In this document: positions 37,402 through 51,100 of the stretch, in pieces
Layout of the letters: every line of letters starts with the position of its first letter
Position numbering within the stretch: the first letter of the stretch is position 1
Assembly (NCBI GenBank): GCA_006937955.1
Contig: SSNP01000020.1
Coordinates: forward strand, 851,504 to 915,503
From: Pachypanchax playfairii
Taxonomy: Eukaryota; Chordata; Actinopteri; Cyprinodontiformes; Aplocheilidae
DNA length: 64,000 bases
Reading direction: 5' to 3'
The notes under the pieces: generated by a model
Told to the model about the DNA's origin: nothing
The model's input: only the letters and a program-made list of their open reading frames with translations
The model's database searches: none
Made by a program: the position numbers and the translations under genes

Positions 37402-39180
37402 GCAAAGCTTGATGCCAATTTAAGTGACTCTGAGGTGATATAACCTGCCTTTTTATTATCTTTAATCATTAGCTAACAGAAACACTCCAGCTCACAGCAG
37501 TTCCAAGACTCACACAAAGGTTGGTTAATGCAAAAGAGGAAAAACTACTTCCTACATTAAACATACAGCAGCTTTTTCTTTGTTTGTGCTGGAAATGAAG
37601 TGCTGCTTGAAACTGATTTCATGGTCATATATTATGTCACAGTTAAGAGAAAACATTACTAATCATAAACTCTATAAATAAAGATCTCAAAGTTCAAGCT
37701 TATGTTCAAACTAAGACAACAGACTGGGTAAAAAACATTCTGGTCAAAATTACAGGCAAGATTTTCTTAGTCACAAACAGGCTGTAAAAAGTGTTGATGA
37801 AGCACTGAAACTCATCAGTCTATATCAGTATGAAGAACAGGACTTTCTGAATTACTGGGAGCAGAATTGTGTTATCAGGGACCAAAGAGGGAAATGTTCT
37901 AACAACACTCACATGCTGTGACTGATCATGAGATTTTATTTCATTTTATTAATAAATATAGCCCAGCTGCAACAGTACCGTCCTCCCAACAGCATTACGC
38001 TGATATATTTTAGAATGGTTAATTTTTGACTTCATGTGTAAAAAATCCAGAGTGACACAAATATGATAAACGGAGATTCAAATCCCTCCACGGAAAATCT
38101 CAGGGACTTTTGTTTAGGATTCTTCTCGTGAGACGGATGTCCACGCCCACATAAAAAAGACTGTAGAGCTGGGCAGCGCGCGCACAAGGAGAGGGGCGGT
38201 CTTTATTCAGTCAAGTGGGCGGAAATCAAAAAGAAAAACAGCATAGTGTTTTCAAAATATAAAAACAAAACCGATGATTTCATCACGTCACTGTTTGTCC
38301 AGTGAAAATGAAGTATTGACATCTAACTTTATCTGCAAGACGTTCATACACTAAACAAGAGAAGAATAAGTCTGAAACTCAAGAGAGGAGTAAGTACTGT
38401 TTTCCATTAAATTAATGTATGTTACCCGAATAATATCTTGGGTGCGATTTTAATGATTTCAGAGGATAGGATTTGAAGCTGTTTATAAAATATTTCATAT
38501 CAATAAATTATAGGATTTTTTTAGAAGTTGAATGTCCGTCACAATGACGGGCGATATTTGCCAACATTCAGTTATTTACTGTCACCATGCAAAGAAACAA
38601 AATACCTGTAACTCTGCACAAATAAATTATGAAGTTTCAAATGTGTATGTTCAGATATGTAGACAAAGAAAAATATTCAGATCTCCAGTTATAGATGTTT
38701 AGGTCATATCTTGTTAGTTATAACACGATTCCTTTGTTAAAGATTTATAATTATTTCTGACAGCATGATGTATTCTCGTTTAGTCAGAGTGTTCATTGTA
38801 ATAGACATAAAAAACACCAATAAAAACACGACTTGATCTAAGAAAAAGTTTCCCCCTTTTTCTATGCTGAAAAAGAGTAAAACTTTAGATTAGAAAATTT
38901 TGCCAGACTGAAAAAGCACGTCTGAAGGGGTTAAAACAGCGCGTTTACAGACTGTTTTATTTTGAAAGGAACAGGCGGAAGAGTCGGGGTCTCTGACAGA
39001 ACGCGCTCAATCATCTTTCGCCATTTTGAAAGAAAAAAACAAGGTGTCAGTGGTTGGTGTAAGGGGCGTGGAGAATTCAGAGCTGGTGCTTAAAGGGGCA
39101 AAGAGAAGTGTAATTAAAAAAAGAGAATTGTTTTTTCACGGCTTGTGTAAGTGTGGATAACCGTTTTTTGTGTCGGTAAA
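37402..39180. promoter_or_regulatory. divergent promoter interval between the SLC6 gene and flot2
   Basis: 1.8 kb between start codons. It holds repeat copy B (38400-38840) and a GC-richer segment (38140-38220, gggcagcgcgcgcacaagga) nearer the transporter. The flot2 5' UTR should lie close to 39181. No clear TATA box could be assigned with confidence. Confidence 0.4.
38400..38840. repeat. dispersed or duplicated block, copy B
   Basis: Same-orientation copy of 33390-33860; see that entry. The two are about 5 kb apart, one inside and one upstream of the transporter gene. Confidence 0.75.
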
Positions 39181-42100
39181 ATGGGTAACTGCCACACCGT
39201 TGGACCAAACGAGGCCCTGGTGGTTTCAGGTAACACAATGTTTCTTATTGGCGCTTTCGCTCTCGGTGAAGTACACATACAAAAAAAAAACTACAATTAT
39301 TATGCTAAACTACCCCTCACCATTCTGTAACTCAATCTAACAGTTTGTTTAATGTTAGGTGATACAAGTGTACAGTACCGCCGTGCCAGATTTACTTTAT
39401 CAGAGGAAAACAGTACCCACCCGCCTCCTCGTCATCTGAAATGGCAGATGTTTATTTTCCCACATTGATGAGGACGTTCCCGAACAGATCTCGTTTGTAG
39501 CTGTACAGTCATGATAACCCCTCTGTATTTAGGTTTTTGTTCACGTTTTTCTAAAAAAAATTCTTCCTGAATCGCCTGTCTAATATGTTTAATAATCAAT
39601 AATAACAACACAATATTTATTTAGATTAATAAAGTTATAGATTCCTATTATTTTTATTACTATTAACTTTGGATTTCTGCAACATTGATGTAAACATTAG
39701 ATGTTTGAGTGTTTAGGTTCAGTTTTTTTGCGCATGTATTCATATTTGTTTCTGTAAAGAATCGCGTTTAGTTCATGTTTTTTGAGCACAGAATTGGAGG
39801 ACATGGCAGGTTTGAACCTAAAGAAACGAGATTTAAAAGTGTGGTTGTAAATGTTATTTTCCTTTGGGTTCTGGCGCTGGTGTAATTGGATCACACAGGG
39901 AGGTTACAGGCAAATCTGCACACAAACCCAAGCCCCAGCAAACAAGTATGTTTAATACTATCTTTTATCAGATTTGTATTGCACTAATTCGTTTTTATTT
40001 GAAATTTAAACTCTATGTTTTTCCACTAAATATAACATGGAGTCTATTTTCTCACCTTTTTCCCATACTTTACTCTGCCAAGGAGGTAATGTTTTCATCA
40101 GGGTCTGTCTGTTAGCAGGATAACTCAAAAACCAATGGATGGATTTTGATGAAATTTTCAGGAAAGGTCGGAAATTACCTAAGGAAGAATTTATTAGATT
40201 TTGGGGGTGATCTAGATTACTGTCCGGATCCAGGAATTTTTTTAAGGATACGGACATAGTACTTACTACAATATGTCCACTTGGTGGAGGTCGGCGCTCT
40301 CTGACTGCTTTTCTAGTTTTGTCTTTATTTTTCATGTCATGGGTAAACAGAATTCAGACTGTTGACTTTTCTGAGTGCGTATAATCCTTCTGTAGTGTGG
40401 CAGCGTCTCCAGCTGGTCTCTGTCTCTCAACCTCTAGTTGCTCCTTCTTGTCTGATGCACTTGTGACAAACAAGAAAAAGGAGAACACTTTGGGATCTTC
40501 CATTTTTAAAAACTAAACAAACAAAAACAAAATACTAAAAGACATAGATTGAGCATAGCATTGAAGAAATGTCCTGAATCTAGAACCAGTAAAAGAAGTC
40601 TAACACCAAAACACCGTTCTTCTTATTAGTCTTGACTGGAAAGGCAGAATGTGATGTAATATTCCATAATTTGTGAGCTGTGAATCACAGCTGGATTTTC
40701 ATTACTTATGTACATTTGTACTCATTCAGCATGAACTCCTCCCCTCCTCTCTTGAGCACATCTAAGAATTTCAGCTATGCTGATGCCTAGAATGGTGCAT
40801 GTGTTTCTGTAGGTGACCAGACTTCCAGGAGACAGATGGATTTAGAAAGTTAAACACCATCTCACTTCAGTTCATCCATTAAAGTAGTACTTTAGTAGTA
40901 CTTATAAAATGTAGATAATCATGTAGAGTATTTTTAGGTTTATAGTTATACATTCACAACACACCTGAAAGCTCCCAATCAACCCACTGGCAACACTTCT
41001 GGTTCTCCTCATTGTTGTTTCATTACTTCTCTGCTGTGTGACCCATCTGCTGCCAGTCAGGTGGATTTAGATTCACATGTACTGTTTTTTCAGTTTAACT
41101 CGACTGTTGTCTAATTGGTCAAACACTATTGTGCACATTTCATAGAGTACTAGACCAAATCAAAAAGCTTTCTGCTATCAGATCAAATTCTAAATGAGCT
41201 TATATTTTATATGAAATGGTAAAATACTCTCAGTTTCAACATCTGATCTGTTGTTATGTTCTGTTGGGAATAAAATGTGGGTTTATGAGATTTATAAATC
41301 ATTAGGTTCTGTTTTATTTACATTTACAGAGTCTCAACCTTTTTGGAATTCAGGTTGTAGTTTTTAGGTGTTGCTAAATAAATCCTTGTGTTATATTTTA
41401 GTCACAAAGTAATGACTACTTGTGATACCATCATGCCTTGATTTGTAAAAACTGATACTGGTATTGGAAAACCATAGTGTCCTGTAATGTCTGTTTATCT
41501 GTGGGTGCATTATGAGCTGAAAAAAGTTAAATGAATTATGAAATGTAATGGTTCCTTTTAGCTTACTCAGAAACAAAAGCTGAAAGTTAATTCTGAACCA
41601 GTGTCATAGTACACATTATTTCTCTGTGGAGTTTCAGGGTTCAGAGTAAACTTCACTGGTGAAAACTAATCATTTTTAATGTCATGATAAATAAAACTTT
41701 CAGGTTGCAAAATTTTGTTTTTAGGTTTTACCATCAAAATATATAGTTAACATTTTGGAGTCACGAGGCAAGTACAACATTTTGGAAATGCCGCTTTGTG
41801 AGACAGTGAGAGCTCTGTTTTAGATTTGAAACTTTTCAAAACTATGAGTCAGGTTCTTTATCAATAATCATAGTTCCGTATAAGTTAAATACACCTCATT
41901 TGAGATATTTGTCAGTGTGCCCTGACATGGTGCATGGTTGTTGGTGAGTGTTTTCTTCTTTTTTTTTTTTTTGTAAAAATAACCCGCCCCTTCCTTTTCC
42001 TGTCAGTTAACATGTGACAGCTGGGAATGTCCCACCACACATTCCAGAATTAGTGATCAGACTGAGGCAAGTAAAAGGGACAGTGGGAACTGTTGCCAGT

Positions 42101-45100
42101 GAATTCTAACATGTACAAAATTAAATTCTTTATTGTGTAGCAGTTAAAGATCTGTTCATTCAGAGTTGATCATTTATTTTATTACTGTTGTCAGGCAGGT
42201 TTATGATGATGATTGCTTTGGAAAAAATAGGTTAAATCTTGTGAACCTCTGTAGTCAAATAAACCACATGCTGCAAGAACTTTGACATGAACTGATGCAA
42301 TATCAAATCATTGCAAGATCAAAAACATTCTGTGGAAAGCACAAACTCTGTTTTACTGTTGGTTCTGTGGAGAACATCTCTGTGGGAACTGTGGTTAGAA
42401 GATGGAGCTGAATGTACGTTTTTGACACGCTGGAGTGCATGTGATCTTCCTCTAAGTACAGACAGTGAAAACGGGGTCACATGGTGGGTTTTAGACCTTG
42501 TTTGCTGTTTTGGAATACAAAACAAAACATGCTTCTGCTGTTAGAGTAGAATTGGGTTTTAATCTGTGATCTGAACATTTCAGGAGTTTCTGCATTATAT
42601 TAACTCACTGAGAATACACATGTTTTTTTTTGTTCCCTAAAGGTGGCTGCTGTGGTTCGGATACGAAGACGTATGTTGTGGGAGGCTGGGCTTGGGCCTG
42701 GTGGCTGATCTCTGACATCCAGAGGTAAGAGCTTCTGGCTGTGCTTTCAAAACAGAGGACAAAACACCTTCACACTCAGTCCATGAAAGCTTTTAAAGAG
42801 GCCCTTCCATTAAAAACGTTTTTTCTGAGGTTTCTGTTGAATATTTTATCTTCACAGGTGTTCTTACCTTCATAGTGGGGGTGAAAACAGGTCAACAACT
42901 TCTCTTTCAGTTTTTATCTCTCAAACTACGCAGGTGGCGATAAAACCCGAGTTCGAACAACCTGTATTTGTTACGTTACAGCTCCTTTGCTCATTAGTAT
43001 TCATCAGCTCCCGCAGTTTAAACCACACCTAGCATGCTGCTGGCTAAAAGCTGGTAGCATAAACGCTTATCGAACGGAAGAGACTCGGTGAGCTGGTACC
43101 ATGCGCAGCGGGGAAGGAAGCTGTGCGCTAGGCTAGTTTGTTAGCCAATCAGAGTCAAGCAAATTTGAATAATGAATATTAATGAGTTGGAGCCGAAACC
43201 TGGCAAATCTTCACTCAGACAGATTGAAAGGTCTGTTAATAAGTGTTTAGATATAAAATGTTTCATATTACTGGTTAATACTTCAGAAATAACCACTAAA
43301 TAATGACATTTGTGTGAAATGGCCTCTTTAAACACAACATGAAGTGTGCTGGTCTACACAAGCGACCACTTGTCTGAGTAGGTGTCATTTCAAGCCTCCC
43401 CTAACCAGTCAGGAACTGGATTAACAGGTTCTTTCATCGGATAAAGAATTTCAAAAAAATGTAGTCAGTGAAATAGGATTCACAAAGTGCAACCTTAACT
43501 TCAGTTTAAATATTCTACAAAACTTTTATATGCAGTAAAGATGAAGGGCTCCTATGAATTAAAAAATATATATAATTTTTCAGCTGCGATCACTTGCCAG
43601 TTTGATCTAGAGCAGGACAAAAATCTGTAATTTATTTACTCACAACATTTATTTCTTTTAAAAAATCCCACTATTGACAGTGATGATGCTAATATTATTA
43701 TCATTATTCTCATTATTATAGTGAAATTATGTCCATAGAATTAATTCAGAGCTGTAGTCATAATCTAGCAGTTCCCTCAGTTACTAATAAAAAACCCTTT
43801 GCATTTGATCTGATTATATCAAACAACAAAACAAGTATAGACCCGGTGGCTGTGATTGGATTTTTGCCTATATTTCCATGTGAAATGTGGCTTTCCAGCT
43901 GGATGTGCTGCTGTCACTGAGCTGGGAGGCACGTGGTAGTTATCATTAATGGACAGTATCTACTGTATGTTTGAGTTGATAGAGTTATTGTGAATAACTC
44001 TATAGTATTTATACACCCAAACATGTACCAGAAAATCGCTTCTATTTCATTCCTTCTGCCCACCAGAGGGCAGTGCTAAGAACCTGGATATCTATGCGTG
44101 CGCAGCACAGAGGTCGAGTTCATATACCAACTAAGTCACGCCGTTGGACGAGACCCGGGTGATGTCATGGTAGTCTATTTATACCTAACTCACCCAGAGC
44201 ACATTCCTTTTTCTACGTCTTGCTTCATGCGTAACTATTGAATGAACAGGCGACCTGCCCTAGTGTGGCACCACCTTTCATCCAGTGACCTCTGGAGAGC
44301 TCCCTGCGACCCTGAAGAAGAACAAGCGGGTAAAGATGAACGAATAAAACATAGTTTTACCCTTTAGCATTTTATCAACAGATAACAGCCTCTTTTTACA
44401 CTGGAGTAAACAAACATATTTAAACATGAACCTTATTCTATTGTTGCCTTACTGACGGGCTGCGTGCACTTCACACTTGAGTTGCTTCCTCACATAATTA
44501 CATCTGTGGATGTAGAGAAGAAGAGTGGTCGGCCCTAATTTTTCCTTAGTGTACAGAAAAATAGATTATTTATGATGAAGTCAAACAACAAAGCTGCTGC
44601 TAAAACCCAGTGTTTATCAAATGTGTAAACAGAACAGCTCACCCCTTTCCTCTAAACGAAGCCGCTTCAGTAATGCTGCTGGAAAGGCAAACAGACTTAC
44701 ATAATGGTGACCAGGAGGTGGTGGGGGTGTTATTGACGTTATATTCATGAAGTCATCAGTCAGAAATCTCGTAGCGTGCTGCATCTCTTGAGGTTTTCTG
44801 ATCTGCTGAAAGAAAAGTGTTTAGTTAAAAGAAATTATTTTGATTGCTAGTGAAGCCTTTTAGGTAGAGTCTCTGATAAGCTTCAGTAAAACACCCTGAG
44901 TTGTCTTCTTATATCTGAATAATTATAAATTCAGCAGAGGAACAGTTCAATTATCAATTATCATGGAAATATTTTCCTCTTTTAATGTGTCTTTTCAGCT
45001 TTAAAAGCTACAGTTGAATTATTTTCTAAAAATCAGCTGTAAAAAAAAACAAAAAACATGAAAGATATTTTTTACAGTAAATATGAATTTTTTTTCTCCT

Positions 45101-48100
45101 TAATGGGAGTAAGGAAAGGAGTTGAGAGATTATTTGCCTGCCTCCATGTTACTGCTTCTCTAACCTGCTTTGCCTGGTCTTGGTTTGATCTCAGCATGTC
45201 TCGGCTCCATCGGGATTCTCATCTCACATTAAGTGCTCATCTTTGTCTGGACGTTTAGCATAATAAATGTTAGTCATCAATAAGAAAAGGCTGACATTAA
45301 TGTACAAGTGTGTGTTTCTCTGGACCAAAATATCCTGTCACAGTTTTCTTTTTCCATGCAATCCATTATCATGGTTTTACCACAATTTGAACAGATTAAA
45401 AAAAAACATTTCAAGTCACTGAAAAGTGCAACTAAAGTGTTTTGCTTCAATGTGCTCAATCCAGTACAAATGATCAGCAGTGTTTCCCCTACGTAACCAT
45501 TACCATGGCGCTTCCGGAAGCAGCAGCGTTAGCGTCTCTGTTATTTTACGTGAACTCAGCATGCAGGCAGCAATGAGGCGGGGCATAAGGACATAATTAC
45601 TCCTCTTTAGTTTTTAGCCTAAAGGCAAGATGAAGCTAGAGCAGTGCTGGTACGACTCGCTGCTCTAAACTACGCAAAGCTGCGGACATGCGAGTTCTGT
45701 TGCAAATGTGCAACACGTGTAGTACTCATATGTGACAACATGATGCAGCAGTTTCAATCAGTCAGTGTAGAAAAGCAGAGAATACCGAACCCACAGCGTA
45801 ACATCCCGCCCCTCCTCCCTGCAGTTAGCGCTTAGACAGGTAAAATGTACGCGCGTGTGTATCAGCGGACCTGTCAGCTTTCGGTAAATGCACGGCAGTA
45901 ACTAACAGTGTTCTTGGCCCAGATCAGACTGTTTACTCAGTCCAGTCAAAATAAATTTGTATTTCTACAATTAGTAAGTTATTACTGAACAAATCAGTAA
46001 TATATCCATTGTGGATAGAATATATATGAATGCATATAATGTGATTATTTAAACAGTTTAAACATGTAGCCAGTAAATCTTTGCAGCAAGTCTATATTTT
46101 CTTTATTTAAAGTGTTGTAATCGAAAATACAGGTTTTATTGTTTTTGATAATTAATTTCCAGCTAGTGAACAGGGAAATTAGTCTATGCAAAGCAACGGG
46201 GGTGCAAAAGTATGCAAAAAAAGCCTCACAACAATGGACACCCCCCACCCTCGCTACCTGAGCACCACAGCTAGAAAAAAATTCTAGGGGAAACAGTCAG
46301 TACGTTTACATGCAGCCAGAGAAATTCGAATTATTGCCTTAGTCTGACTGAAATCGGACTTCTGAAACGCGTGTAAACGGCTTAGTCGGACTGAAATCAA
46401 ACCGAACTGGACGTTGAATAGTCCGACAAAGCTACCCAGATAATGCGATTCACGGCTGCTTGTCGAGCTATCTGGCCCGCCCTTCAGGAAATGACATTGG
46501 CAGCAGCACCGCGATAATCAGCAAAACAGTAAACGAAGAAGAAGATGAAACATGAAGGCAATGGTAACAATTTACTGTGTTGTGTCAGTATATCTGCCGT
46601 TGATGAGGAAATAACTACTATAACGGGTACAGCAAGTGTGTCCCTGAACTGGAACGTTGCAGGCAAACAAGCAGTCGAATGTATTGAAATACATTGGAAA
46701 AACAACAGAATAAAAAATATTCTGTCCAGTTTGGATTTTCTGTGCGCAAAGACCGTTTCAGCAGTGCACAAAGTGCACGGCCGCAGTTCATATAGAGAAC
46801 CAATGTGTCAGTAAGTTATTATGAATCACATGTAGGTGTTTGCAATTACAATCCAATTTCTTCTAAATTATAAAATGACAAGTAATTAGAAGCCTGTTTC
46901 CAGAATAACCATGGCCATGCCCATTCATTGATGACCCTGTTGATGAGGGAGCAGTGATTCTTCAAAGAGCTCTAAGGCAACAGGTTCCACGTATCATCCG
47001 GCCCAGGATCGATCCGTTGCATTTTACTGATGAGTATTTATATAAGTGCTACAGATTCTGTAGACAAAGCGTCATATATCTGTGCAAGTTACTGGAGCCA
47101 CATATTATTAGGCGCACATGTTGCTCCCAAGCTCTCACAGTTGCGCAATCTGTGTGTGTTGCTTTGCGCTTTTTTGCTAGTGGCACGTTCTTGTACAGTG
47201 TGGGGCATGCCGAACATTTAAGTAAAGTCTTGTAGTCTTCATATGTTTTAACTAATAATTCTTGCTCCTCCTGGGAGAAGAATGCGGCTCTTTCCTTCCC
47301 TTCCATTCTCAGGTATCCAGCATCAGTTAACAGGGGCTGGCTTTAAAGTCGTGTGAATGCGTCTCTGCCTGGCTTGGTAAGCGCCGCTTGAGTTAGTGAA
47401 AATTGAATTCACCTGAGCATCATTTGTGTAACCGACTGAGCCAGGTGTGAGATGTTTGGCTAAGTCAAGTGAGGCATTTCTCCGGAAGCCTCAATTTGTT
47501 AAGCTTGCTTGGTGGAATAGGCCCCAGGTCTGCTAAAAGCCCTGTTTGCACAAGCCTGTATGGATAGTGCTCTGGGAGGGAGTTTGACTTCCTGCCCATA
47601 GTTCTGTAATCATCTTACTGCTCATGTCTCTGACTCAAGCAAAGGATAAGGAGCTGTTACAATATGAGACTGCTTGTTTTCAACAAATTAAGTGACATGA
47701 ATCTGTGTCATTATTTATATTCAGACAACAGCCCTGTCTCATTTGTCACCTCTGAAATATAACACCATACAAAAGTATAGTGATGCATGAGTACTGAACC
47801 TGGATGTGTTGATGAATCAAGTTGGTTTAAAAAATCTGGTCAACACTGGATCCTACAGCATTCGTCAAAAGATAAAATCACTTGTATGCTGATATCATGT
47901 AAAAATGGGTTTTCATGGCTGGATCAACCGTAACGGAAGGTCATGCTTTGTCTTTTGTCTCATTTCTTTTCCCTCTTCTTAACGTTGGTTACTGACGTTG
48001 CTAACAGCTGTTGTCCTACTTACTGTTTTGCCTCTGCTATTTCTGCTGCCCGCCTGTCTGCGTAGAATGTCTCTGGAGGTTATGACCATCCTCTGTCGCT

Positions 48101-51100
48101 GTGAGAATATCGAAACCTCGGAGGGTGTTCCCCTGGATGTGACAGGGGTGGCTCAGGTAATGCACTCAAAAAGCAGGTTCTGGCCAAAGGAAAGCAAAGA
48201 AAAATTGTGCCAAACAAACTAACCTACAAAACTGACTGTCTAAAGAAGTCAAGTCCCAAAAAACAGGATTCACAAAAAAGTTTGCCTGAATAATCTGAAT
48301 TCAGAGAGCTTTGAGTTCTGGACGGTGTCAAGTGTTACTGTATTCTCAGTGATCCGGGGTCCTTGGGTGAAAGGTTTCACTTTGTCCTTTTTGTTTTGGT
48401 TGTTTCTTTCTTGTGTTCTGTTCCCTCCCTTCATTTGCTTTTCCCTTCAAACACATCAATTTTTATTTTGATATTTTTCCACATTCTTCACAGGATAACG
48501 CTTGAGATTATGACCCTGCAGCCCAAGTGTGAGGATGTAGAGACAGCGGAGGGTGTAGCTATTACTGTCACTGGGGTGGCTCAGGTAAATCACCACACTT
48601 TCTGGGAATGCCAGTTCAGACTCCACTAACTCCTACCTTCTTTTCTCTGGCATTAACTCATAATCACAGCAGATGCAGTGTCTTATTACCAGAGCTACAA
48701 ATGTACACACTGATGTTTAACCAAACAATTTGTCCCAACAACAAGAAACGATGATGTTAGCTAGTTAATTAACCCTGTAAGAAGTGTGCACGAGTTGTTT
48801 GTTGGATACACAGGTTTGTTCTTGTAGCATGTGGCAAAATGTTTGTTTCCAAGTGTTAACTCAAAGTTTGTTGTGTCACTGCTTTGGCTGCTCTTTTTTG
48901 ATGTTTTGTAAAGTCCCTCCATTGGCTGTCATACACAACTGACTGACGGCTCAGTACCTGAATAGGGCACGTTACTCTGCTGCATGTGGCCAGAGAAACC
49001 CCTTGCTGTCTGTCCTGTGCCTCATTAAAAACTGAATGCTGAAAAGATGTTTATGTCTTTGAGACAGTGATTGTTTTTAAACTGTGTTGAAACTAAATTT
49101 AATGTGTTGGATTAACAAACTAAAAGGATTTCAGTTCAAGCTCTTTTTTAAAAAAATGATCCAGCCCTCTCCTGGTCAGTGCCAAAATAACGTTTTATTA
49201 GTCCTTTTAAACCTAAAGAGAAAAAAATCCACCTTGATGTTTGTCCCTTTTGATTTGGATGAGTACGTTTAAATAATGGCACATATTTTTTACGATATTT
49301 TTATGTGTCAGATCTATCCATCCAGACTTTCTCTCTCTCACTCACTTCAATAATGACAGAAAACCCGTTCAGTAATGAATATATCTTAGTAAGTAATTTA
49401 ATACGACACTTGCATTTCATAGCTGAATGTAGTTTAGGCAGTTTCAGAATAAAGATCCTGGAGATGAGTGTTGCCTCACTTTCACAACTGCATGACTTTG
49501 TTTTGTCCTTTAGTTAAAGTCAGAAACAACAATAAAACTATCTGCTGTGAGATGAAGCTGCAGCTCGGTTCCCACAGGTGTATGTAGAGGAGACGCAGAA
49601 CACCAACCCTCTCTCTCAAACAAATGGTCGCTTCCCTCTCCTCTCAGGTTTTCCCACAGCCTCTATTTGGAAGCTGTTTGTGTTAAAATAAGAAGCAGCC
49701 TTGTTGTGGTTTGTGTGTTTGTTAGTTTTCTGTCATGACGTCTTTGCTGTTTTGCCAAAGAATAAAAACTGTAAACAAAGTGCACACGAGTATCAAATGG
49801 AACTCTACCTTTGTACATTAAGTAAGCACATTTTTTTTACATTTTGTTAAAATATTTCAAATATGATCTAAATATAAATATATATGGTTTACTAAGGAGC
49901 AAAACATTTTTAAAGGGAACTTAAAATTTGGTGGATTTTCTCTTTAGAAGTTCTTATTTATAAATAAGATTTTATAAATATAATTCACAGTTAAACACAT
50001 GTTACATGTGTGTTAAACTGGGTGTGGTTACCAGGATTACTCGCTTTAACAATCTTAAAAGTTCTCTTTTTATTTCAGGTGATCTCATCTTTTATATTTT
50101 TATTTCAGTTGGTATGTCACAGTCAGTTCTCCATAAGGGCCACAGCCATGTGGACTTTCCTCTCTTGGTTTTGTTTGTAATGTGTGCTGACAACAATCCC
50201 TGCCTGTGTTTGGACACCTCCTCTCACTCTCTCACAGTTTATCCCTCATTCTGACTACCCTGTGATTGGCCCATTCCCAAAGCCATTGTGCTGTTTTCCA
50301 TAGTAACAGGAATTATATGTTGCTCCTGTCTTAAAGAGACATACATGATTAAATATGAGAAGAAGCATTCAGGAGGCCCCTTTAAAAAAAATTTAACTGA
50401 AAGGGGTAATATCCATATTTGAAAGTTGATTTTCTTTCCCTTTAGTTGTAAATCCCAGAAGAAGAATCAGGTTTTTTCATTACATTCAGTACATGTTTTC
50501 TTGTATTTCAAGATGATCATAAATTGATGATATATGTCACTTAATGAGACTGGTGAGTTATGATCAACCCCCCGTCCTGTGCACAGCGCCCCCGGCTGTC
50601 TGTTTGAGCTGGCATGTTTGTGGATTGTGGCTGGCTTGCAGCCATCTCTGTTTTCAGTGTTTCCTTGGAATGAAAAGCATCTTTCCTGATTTTGTGTTGC
50701 TCATGTTTCTAGTATGAGTGCATGTTGTTAAACAAAACCATGTGCAGACCTCTCACCTAAGGACCCAACTTTATTTTGTATACATGTCCTGTGGACAACA
50801 TTATTAAACCTTCGTAATCCTTTTATGGATTATGTTTAATTCAACTGTTTTTAAAGTTACTGGCAGCCTTTGTTCTGATTAAATGTCAGATTTTTGTCTT
50901 TTTTTTCCCCAAAAATCGAATTATTTTTAATTCATTAATTTGTTTTTAAATGTTTATGCAGTCTTATTATTGCTTACATGACACATTCTGTCACCAGAGC
51001 ACTGAGGGTACTGGAGGCTGAAAATTTAGACGTCACTATATAATAAATCTGAAACTTCATCATATTTATCAGTTATTTAACAGTGTAACATGAAAAAGAC

